Of a DNA stretch of 64,000 bases, positions 59,087 to 64,000 are shown piece after piece. Location: the NCBI GenBank assembly GCA_017854535.1, contig JAFMHL010000014.1, forward strand, positions 1-64,000, written 5' to 3'. Position numbers and translations under genes: made by a program. The notes under the pieces were generated by a model. That model was given only the letters and a program-made list of their open reading frames with translations. It was not told where the DNA came from and did no database searches. This stretch comes from Nitratireductor sp. GTDB taxonomy: Bacteria > Pseudomonadota > Alphaproteobacteria > Rhizobiales > Rhizobiaceae. Numbering within the stretch: the first letter of the stretch is position 1; each line of letters opens with the position of its first letter.

Positions 59087-60154
59087 TCAATTTTTCAGCG
59101 CTGAAAAGAATGAGCCTTCCAGGAGATAAGAAAGCCCCATCCGTGCGCCAACGCCAATAGACAGCATGGTGACGGGCACTGAAATCGCCAGAAGCGAAGC
59201 GGCGCTAATGCCTTGTCCAATAGTGCATCCCAATGCCAGAACACCGCCAGCGCCCATCAGAGCTGCGCCTAAAATGTGGCGGCTTAGTTCTCTAGCGTCA
59301 TCACATGCTTCCCATCTGACATTGTCTGCTGATCGCGCGGCAATTGCTGATCCAATAATAGTGCCGATTACAACTCCAATACCATAGTCTGGAGTTGAGC
59401 CTGTAAAGGCTGCGAACTGTAGAATGGTATCGCCAACTGGCGCCACGAAACTTGCTGATTCAATTTGGATGGGATCGAAGGAATGAGTAGCGAAGTACGA
59501 TGTGACAACCCATCCTAGGGTAACAAGGCATCCCATTATGACTCCGGTTATGATCGACTTTGTGTCCTGACGATATTTTCTGTCTTTGAAAATCCAAATC
59601 AAGGGCACCAAGATCAAAATGATCACGACAGGCAAATAGGCATTCTCCGACGTTAAATGGGAAACCACATCTGGAATTGATTGGGTTCCTGCAAAGTTAA
59701 GATCGATTTGAAAATTGTCAAAAAACCCAGTTCGACCCAGAGCTAAAAACCCACGCTGCGCTGAAAGAGCGGCTAGCCCAAGGATCAGCACTGCCATCAA
59801 GCTTTTGAGGCTGCCTCCGCCTAAACGCACCAACGCGCCAAATCCACAAGTACCGACAAATGCCATGCCCAGCCCAAAAGCAAATCCACCCACAATGGCG
59901 CCGAGCCAACCGAAGTTTGGTGTGAGATAAAAACTATCCGATAGGTCTATTTGGCCTGCGCCTACCAAAATCTGTGTCGACGCTGCAGCAATGGTTGCAG
60001 CCAGGACCCAGGTTCTCAATCCATTGGAATTACCAGCGTACCAGTGTTGCTCCAGCGATGAGAGGGTGCAAAAGAAATTTCTTCTGGCAACATATCCAAG
60101 AAGAATTCCGACTAGCAGCCCAGACAAAGGAAGCAGGAATATCGAATTTTCCAT
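59087..60154 (-). CDS. YeeE/YedE-family sulfur-compound transporter
   Basis: The 355-residue membrane protein has about nine hydrophobic helices and three cysteines in glycine-rich turns: C29 in RRNFFCTLSSLE, C103 in FVGTCGFGALVRLGGG and C310 in ALGCTIGQGISA. This is the layout of the thiosulfate transporter YeeE/TsuA, in which such cysteines pass the ion along. It probably imports thiosulfate or another sulfur species. It is 27 bases downstream of the ArsR-type regulator gene and shares its strand with soxS. Confidence 0.87.
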   Translation of the reverse strand: MENSIFLLPLSGLLVGILLGYVARRNFFCTLSSLEQHWYAGNSNGLRTWVLAATIAAASTQILVGAGQIDLSDSFYLTPNFGWLGAIVGGFAFGLGMAFVGTCGFGALVRLGGGSLKSLMAVLILGLAALSAQRGFLALGRTGFFDNFQIDLNFAGTQSIPDVVSHLTSENAYLPVVIILILVPLIWIFKDRKYRQDTKSIITGVIMGCLVTLGWVVTSYFATHSFDPIQIESASFVAPVGDTILQFAAFTGSTPDYGIGVVIGTIIGSAIAARSADNVRWEACDDARELSRHILGAALMGAGGVLALGCTIGQGISAASLLAISVPVTMLSIGVGARMGLSYLLEGSFFSALKN

Positions 60155-60181
60155 TCCAAATTCCGCCCTCCCAAGCGAATG

Positions 60182-60532
60182 CTATTTTTTATCACCTCGA
60201 ACAGGCGCACAAAACAAAGTGTATAGTTCTTCGATGATACCCGATATCTCAGTATTTGCGATGCTGTAATAGATCGTCCGACCATCGCGGCGTGTATTTA
60301 CCAATCTGTCAAAACGCAATCTCGCCAATTGTTGCGAGACCGCGGCTTGCGGCATGGACAAGGTTTGTTCTAGATCTGACACGGATCTCTCGCCTTCCGA
60401 CAGAAGGCATAAAATAAGCAGGCGCGTCTCATGCGACAATGCTTTCAAAAGATCACTGGCTTTGCGGGCCTGTTCAATGAGTTCGGTAACCTCTTCAGGT
60501 GAGGCGTCTGGTTTTAATGCTGGAAAAGTCAA
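60182..60532 (-). CDS. bigR: ArsR-family persulfide-responsive repressor, BigR/SqrR-like
   Basis: The 116-residue winged-helix protein reads KASDLLKALSHETRLLILCLLSEGERSV (split around the first Cys), then LSMPQAAVSQQLARLRFDRLV as recognition helix. Its only two cysteines are C42 and C108, the same positions as the redox pair of BigR and of SqrR/YgaV, which form a polysulfide bridge and release DNA on sulfide stress. Metal-site residues of ArsR or SmtB are absent. Lying in a soxS-bigR-yedE unit opposite soxVW, it is a good candidate to repress the sulfur genes here. Confidence 0.87.
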   Translation of the reverse strand: MTFPALKPDASPEEVTELIEQARKASDLLKALSHETRLLILCLLSEGERSVSDLEQTLSMPQAAVSQQLARLRFDRLVNTRRDGRTIYYSIANTEISGIIEELYTLFCAPVRGDKK

Positions 60533-60571
60533 TTTGTTGAACCGTTTCTTGATAGTTGATTGGGTCGATAA

Positions 60572-60937
60572 TCACCCGGATTTTTCTTCCGGTAGTTTGT
60601 CGAGCATTTCTTTGAGCAGGAACCAGAAAAAGTTGTCGCCTGTATATCCGCGCATGCGGCCAATCTCAATACCGTTTTCCATTAAAACGAATGTTGGTGT
60701 AAATCTCTCCATTTGAATATTTTTCAAGTCCTCCGGCCAAGGCTCATGAATATTGACCACTCTCAAGGGAGCGATTTTGGCCTCTTCCGTATTTGGGTAA
60801 ATGCCCCCAATTTCCTCGTGCCAGCGTTTGCACCAAGCGCATCCATTTTGCTCCAGCATCAACAATTCAGCGGCGATGGCGTTTGGCGAAATGCCAATCA
60901 TGGCAATAAACAAAATGGTTCGAATTAACTGGTTCAT
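60572..60937 (-). CDS. soxS: SoxS periplasmic thioredoxin
   Basis: The 121-residue protein starts at 60937 (MNQLIRTILFIAMIGISPNAIA, a signal peptide). It shows LLMLEQNGCAWCKRWHEEIG with the SoxS active site CAWC, IYPNTEEAKIAPLRVVNI and FTPTFVLMENGIEIGRMRGY. SoxS keeps the SoxY cysteine in the reduced, usable state. It is divergent from soxV, which supplies reductant across the membrane, and is followed by the bigR-type gene. Confidence 0.9.
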   Translation of the reverse strand: MNQLIRTILFIAMIGISPNAIAAELLMLEQNGCAWCKRWHEEIGGIYPNTEEAKIAPLRVVNIHEPWPEDLKNIQMERFTPTFVLMENGIEIGRMRGYTGDNFFWFLLKEMLDKLPEEKSG

Positions 60938-60990
60938 CGGGATGACTTTATCCTCAGGTGCGCAGATGCAAAAGTAAAACTCATTGCTCA

Positions 60991-61022
60991 TTTCCAATAT
61001 CCTTATATAGTATTTTCAATAT
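60991..61022. promoter_or_regulatory. AT-rich direct repeats between soxS and soxV
   Basis: TTTCCAATAT (60991-61000) and TTTTCAATAT (61013-61022) lie about 22 bases apart on the same face of the helix, with TATATA between them, in the promoter region shared by soxS and soxV. They are a plausible operator for the neighbouring ArsR-type regulator; related ATTCAAATWAT sequences occur at 58108 and 62410. Confidence 0.35.
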
Positions 61023-61071
61023 GTATTCCAGCCGCTCACGAAATGTTGTTGGTTGGAGGGAGGATCGCAGC

Positions 61072-61806
61072 ATGTTGGATATCGGAATTGGTGGCGCGCT
61101 TTTGGCGGGATTGCTGTCGTTTGTGTCTCCCTGCGTTTTGCCAATTGTTCCGCCATATTTAGCCTATTTGGCGGGTATCAGTTTTTCCGAACTCACAGAT
61201 GATAAGGTTCCTGCAGGTACTGCACGACGTATTGTTCTTTCTTCAGTTTTTTTCGTTCTTGGATTCACTACTGTGTTCGTTGGTCTTGGAGCGACGGCAA
61301 GTTTTGTTGGCCAATCCATTGCACGCTACTTTGATACGCTGTCGATAATTGCGGGCATTTTGATTATTATCATGGGACTGCACTTTTTGGGCGTATATCG
61401 AATTCCGCTGCTTTATCGTGAGGCTCGTGTAGACGTTAAGAAAAAGCCAGCTGGGTATGTTGGCGCCTATATTATGGGCTTGGCATTTGCATTCGGATGG
61501 ACGCCCTGTGTTGGTCCGGTTCTGGCTGCTATTCTATTTGTGGCAGGATCGGAAGAAACAGCGCTTCGCGGGGCTTACCTGTTGGCAGCCTATTCAATGG
61601 GAATTGGTATTCCCTTTATACTGGCTGCTGCATTTGCGGGGCGCTTCCTGGGGCTGGCCAACAGATTTAAAAAGCACATGCACAAGGTGGAAATGGTCAT
61701 GGGAGCTTTCTTGGTTTTCACAGGCATTCTTTTTGTCACGGGAACCATGTCTTACATTGCACAATGGTTACTCGAAACTTTTCCTGTATTTGCGACAATT
61801 GGATAG
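61072..61806 (+). CDS. soxV: SoxV, CcdA-like thiol-electron transporter
   Basis: The 244-residue inner-membrane protein has six helices and the two intramembrane cysteines of the CcdA/DsbD family in SFVSPCVLPIVPPYLAYLAG and AFGWTPCVGPVLAAI. It carries electrons from cytoplasmic thioredoxin to periplasmic SoxW/SoxS. The start at 61072 follows GGAGGGAGGAT; a longer frame back to 60958 crosses the shared promoter. soxW follows 9 bases later. Confidence 0.92.
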   Translation: MLDIGIGGALLAGLLSFVSPCVLPIVPPYLAYLAGISFSELTDDKVPAGTARRIVLSSVFFVLGFTTVFVGLGATASFVGQSIARYFDTLSIIAGILIIIMGLHFLGVYRIPLLYREARVDVKKKPAGYVGAYIMGLAFAFGWTPCVGPVLAAILFVAGSEETALRGAYLLAAYSMGIGIPFILAAAFAGRFLGLANRFKKHMHKVEMVMGAFLVFTGILFVTGTMSYIAQWLLETFPVFATIG

Positions 61807-61815
61807 GAGATAAAA

Positions 61816-62400
61816 ATGAAAAATTTGTTCACTTTTTTGGCCGTCATACTCTTTTCAACTGGATTGAGTTTTGCATCTGAAGTTGGAGAAGACGGACTGC
61901 ACAAGCAAGACTGGTTCGCGTTGACCTTCAAAGATGTGGCTGATGACATGGCAAGTGCACAGGAAGAAGGCAAGCGCCTAGTGCTGATCTTTGAACAGCG
62001 GGGCTGTATTTATTGTGCCAAAATGCATGAAGAGATTTTGTCCGATCCTGAAGTCGCTGATTATATCAAAGCCAATTTTAAAGTTGTCCAGTTTAATATG
62101 TTTGGCGATGAAGAAGTGATTGACACAGATGGCGAAGAGTTGACTGAAAAGACAGCCGCACGAAAATGGGGGTTCGCGTTTACCCCGACAATGGTTTTTC
62201 TGCCTGAAACAGTGAGCGAATCAAAGCCTGTATCGCAACTAGCTGTGCAGGTGATGCCAGGGGCTTTTGGCAAATGGACGTTTCTCAATATGTTCAAATG
62301 GGTGAAGGAAAAGGGCTATGAGGGGGATGAGCACTTTCAGAAATATCATGCCCGAATCATTGAGGAACTAAGGGCTGAGGGTAAGCTCGGAGCTGAATAA
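61816..62400 (+). CDS. soxW: SoxW periplasmic thioredoxin
   Basis: The 194-residue protein has a signal peptide (MKNLFTFLAVILFSTGLSFA) and a thioredoxin fold with active site LIFEQRGCIYCAKMHEEIL. It continues VQFNMFGDEEVIDTDGEEL and FAFTPTMVFLPE. It accepts electrons from SoxV and maintains Sox proteins. It is transcribed with soxV; 116 bases separate it from soxX. Confidence 0.9.
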   Translation: MKNLFTFLAVILFSTGLSFASEVGEDGLHKQDWFALTFKDVADDMASAQEEGKRLVLIFEQRGCIYCAKMHEEILSDPEVADYIKANFKVVQFNMFGDEEVIDTDGEELTEKTAARKWGFAFTPTMVFLPETVSESKPVSQLAVQVMPGAFGKWTFLNMFKWVKEKGYEGDEHFQKYHARIIEELRAEGKLGAE

Positions 62401-62409
62401 AAATAATAC

Positions 62410-62438
62410 ATTCAAATAATACAATTTATGCATTGAAT
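62410..62438. promoter_or_regulatory. Candidate operator upstream of soxX
   Basis: ATTCAA (62410-62415) and TTGAAT (62433-62438) form an inverted repeat in an AT-rich stretch 79 bases upstream of soxX. The left half extends to ATTCAAATAAT, nearly identical to ATTCAAATTAT at 58108-58118 in front of the MBL hydrolase gene. Confidence 0.4.
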
Positions 62439-62516
62439 TATATTCGTTATGAGTCTAGCCTTTGAGTTGGGAGAATTTTGAGTTGGACGTTGTGTGCGTC
62501 TTGAGGAGGATAAACA

Positions 62517-62978
62517 ATGAATTTTGGCCTTAAGCTGGCAGCCATTGCGGCGATTGTATCAAGCACTTCTTTTGCAAATGCAGAAACTGTTGCGCCCGAT
62601 GATGTTAAATTGACCGATGGTGTAATTGCTGCCTCATTAACTGGTGAAGAGGGCGATCCTGAAGAAGGTGCGCTAATTTTTGCAAGCAAGAAACTAGGCA
62701 ATTGCCTTGCCTGTCATGCCAATACGGCCATGAAAGATCAGCTATTTCATGGCGATGTTGGCCCGCCGCTGGACGGCGTTGGGTCACGATGGGAGGCTGA
62801 AGAGATCAGAGCGATTATCGTAGATTCGAAAGCCGTTTTTGGCGATCAAACGGTAATGCCTGGATTTTACAGTCTCAAAGTTGGTCTTAATCCGCGCAAG
62901 GATCTCGTGGGAAAAACAATTTTGAGTGCCGAACAAGTTGAAGATGTTGTGGCATATCTGGCCACGTTAAAGGAATAA
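62517..62978 (+). CDS. soxX: SoxX, monohaem c-type cytochrome
   Basis: The 153-residue protein has a signal peptide (MNFGLKLAAIAAIVSSTSFANA), a haem site in LGNCLACHANTAMKDQLFHGDVGPPL, and an axial Met in TVMPGFYSLKVGLNPRKDL. SoxX pairs with SoxA to attach thiosulfate to the SoxY cysteine. An AGGAGG ribosome site precedes it. The order soxXYZA is standard. Confidence 0.93.
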   Translation: MNFGLKLAAIAAIVSSTSFANAETVAPDDVKLTDGVIAASLTGEEGDPEEGALIFASKKLGNCLACHANTAMKDQLFHGDVGPPLDGVGSRWEAEEIRAIIVDSKAVFGDQTVMPGFYSLKVGLNPRKDLVGKTILSAEQVEDVVAYLATLKE

Positions 62979-62990
62979 AGGAGAATGCGG

Positions 62991-63446
62991 ATGAATATTA
63001 CCCGTCGACAAGCGCTAGTGCTTTCAGCTGGTGCCGCAGCGTTTGCGGTTGCTGGTTTAAATTCAACTCCATCATTTGCGTCAGCAGAAGATACTGAAAA
63101 AGCGATTATGGCAATTTCTGGCGGCAAGATGCCAGAAACTGGCAAGGTAACTCTAACAGCTCCTGAAATTGCGGAGAACGGAAATACTGTTCCAATCAGC
63201 GTTTCAGTAGACAGTGCTATGACCGAAGGTGATTTGGTAGAATCTGTATCTATTTTTGCTGAGGGCAATCCCAATCCTGATGTAGTCACTTTTAACTTCA
63301 CTGCTTTGAGCGGTGCAGCATCTGCCACTACACGCATGCGTCTTGCCAAAACGCAAAACGTTATTGCAGTTGCAAAGATGGCTGACGGGTCAACTTACAT
63401 GGATAAAAAAGAAGTTAAGGTAACCATTGGCGGTTGCGGCGGCTAA
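62991..63446 (+). CDS. soxY: SoxY, sulfur-carrier subunit
   Basis: The 151-residue protein has a Tat signal (NITRRQALVLSAGAAAFAVAG) and ends in VTIGGCGG, the swinging arm whose Cys carries sulfur intermediates in the Sox cycle. The ATG at 62991 is chosen because AAAGGAG (62977-62983) is 7 bases away; it would be only 1 base from the ATG at 62985. The export signal also carries SoxZ across the membrane. Confidence 0.95.
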   Translation: MNITRRQALVLSAGAAAFAVAGLNSTPSFASAEDTEKAIMAISGGKMPETGKVTLTAPEIAENGNTVPISVSVDSAMTEGDLVESVSIFAEGNPNPDVVTFNFTALSGAASATTRMRLAKTQNVIAVAKMADGSTYMDKKEVKVTIGGCGG

Positions 63447-63474
63447 CTGGTAGTTCGTTTTAAGGAGAAATGTA

Positions 63475-63798
63475 ATGGCTTCTAAGCCTCGAGTAAAAGT
63501 GCCTAAAAAGGCGACTGCTGGTGAAGTAATCACTATTAAAACGCTAATCAGCCATGAAATGGAATCTGGTTTGCGTAAGGATAAAAAAGGCGAACTTATC
63601 CCTCGTAAGATTATCAACAAGTTCACTGCCGAATTTAATGGCGAGTTAGTTTACTCGGTGGATTTGCATGCTGCTGTTTCAGCCAATCCATACTTGGAGT
63701 TCACTGTTAAAGTGAACGAAAGTGGCACATTCAAGTTTTCGTGGGTGGATGATGATGGAACAATCTACACTGATGAGCAGTCTATCACTGTTGGCTAA
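63475..63798 (+). CDS. soxZ: SoxZ, sulfur-carrier partner
   Basis: The 107-residue protein has no signal peptide. It reads PRVKVPKKATAGEVITIKTLISHEMESGLR and ends NESGTFKFSWVDDDGTIYTDEQSITV (an immunoglobulin-like fold), both typical of SoxZ, which forms a dimer with SoxY. AAGGAG lies 6 bases before the ATG. Confidence 0.95.
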   Translation: MASKPRVKVPKKATAGEVITIKTLISHEMESGLRKDKKGELIPRKIINKFTAEFNGELVYSVDLHAAVSANPYLEFTVKVNESGTFKFSWVDDDGTIYTDEQSITVG

Positions 63799-63845
63799 AT
63801 AGCTGGCAAACGAAAGGCGTGAGCCTTGGAATTTCGGGAGGAATT

Positions 63846-64000
63846 ATGTTTAGAACCAACTTAGTAAGGGCTGCGATATTGGCTAGTGCGGCTAGTATAT
63901 GTGTATCGAGCGCTAACGCCGACCCAGTCGATCAGGAATTGGTAATCGATGGGACGTTGAAAATCGTCACAAAGACTGCCGCTCCTGAAGGTCACCCGTT
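63846..64000 (+). CDS. soxA: SoxA, c-type cytochrome (5' part only)
   Basis: The window ends 155 bases into this gene. Visible are a signal peptide (MFRTNLVRAAILASAASICV, ending ANA) and the start of the mature protein DPVDQELVIDGTLKIVTKTA with the sequence APEGHP, matching the usual lead into the SoxA haem domains. GGGAGGA precedes the ATG. SoxA with SoxX forms the thiosulfate-oxidising cytochrome. The assignment rests mainly on position after soxXYZ. Confidence 0.8.
   Translation, partial: MFRTNLVRAAILASAASICVSSANADPVDQELVIDGTLKIVTKTAAPEGHP

Overview
The window looks like a chromosomal segment of a Hyphomicrobiales (Rhizobiales) alphaproteobacterium with moderate-to-low GC, probably marine. 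Three things suggest this: the conserved block rplU-rpmA-GNAT-obgE-proB-proA-nadD-rsfS-rlmH-envC-ctpA-rppH; the block tlpA / argH-lptM-lysA-DUF4175; and an L21 protein with a long C-terminal extension. Species-level assignment is not possible from this window alone. No rRNA, tRNA, CRISPR array, phage or insertion sequence was seen.

Layout. 0.4-6.4 kb: a YghU-type glutathione S-transferase, then propionyl-CoA carboxylase alpha subunit and methylmalonyl-CoA mutase (propionate to succinyl-CoA). 6.4-6.7 kb: a frameshifted YciI-like gene. 6.9-13.6 kb: a dipeptide ABC transporter operon with an M24 peptidase embedded after the binding protein. 13.6-21.9 kb: catabolic region with a homoprotocatechuate meta-cleavage operon (hpaFEDGH), a divergent ThDP-dependent enzyme and a convergent XylD-type sugar-acid dehydratase. 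22.2-34.1 kb: the housekeeping block (ribosomal proteins, Obg, proline synthesis, NAD synthesis, ribosome maturation, cell division/periplasm processing, RppH). 34.1-37.4 kb: a GNAT enzyme, an exported hydrolase-like protein, a small-RNA/small-ORF locus and a TadG-like pilus protein. 37.7-45.7 kb: DUF4175 membrane protein, a taurine:pyruvate aminotransferase-like enzyme, lysA, lptM, argH, tlpA. 45.8-54.4 kb: a decayed SDR gene, a uronate-dehydrogenase-like enzyme, flavin reductase, gcdH, the oxyR/katG pair and matB. 54.4-56.9 kb: cytochrome c', a monohaem cytochrome c, the remnant of a multicopper oxidase and hemA. 57-64 kb: sulfur oxidation, with two YeeE/YedE transporters (one split by an amber codon), an exported MBL hydrolase, a BigR/SqrR-type persulfide sensor, and soxS / soxVWXYZA, the last running off the window.

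The most interesting locus is 35.4-35.9 kb. On the minus strand there is a probable small RNA of three consecutive hairpins, each displaying an anti-Shine-Dalgarno CCUCC-type sequence in its loop, resembling the alphaproteobacterial alpha-r14/NfeR1 ('cuckoo') family. A perfect CtrA box (TTAA-N7-TTAAC) lies over its presumed -35 region. Tail to tail with it, on the plus strand, is a 26-codon ORF. Its Shine-Dalgarno region is a full 14-nt complement of the 16S 3' end, and it is preceded by a candidate heat-shock-type promoter and followed by a perfect 12-bp terminator hairpin.

A second theme is gene decay. Four genes are broken: yciI by a 1-base frameshift, an SDR by two in-frame TAA codons, a YeeE/YedE transporter by one TAG, and a multicopper oxidase by a large internal deletion with loss of copper ligands. 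Their neighbours are intact.
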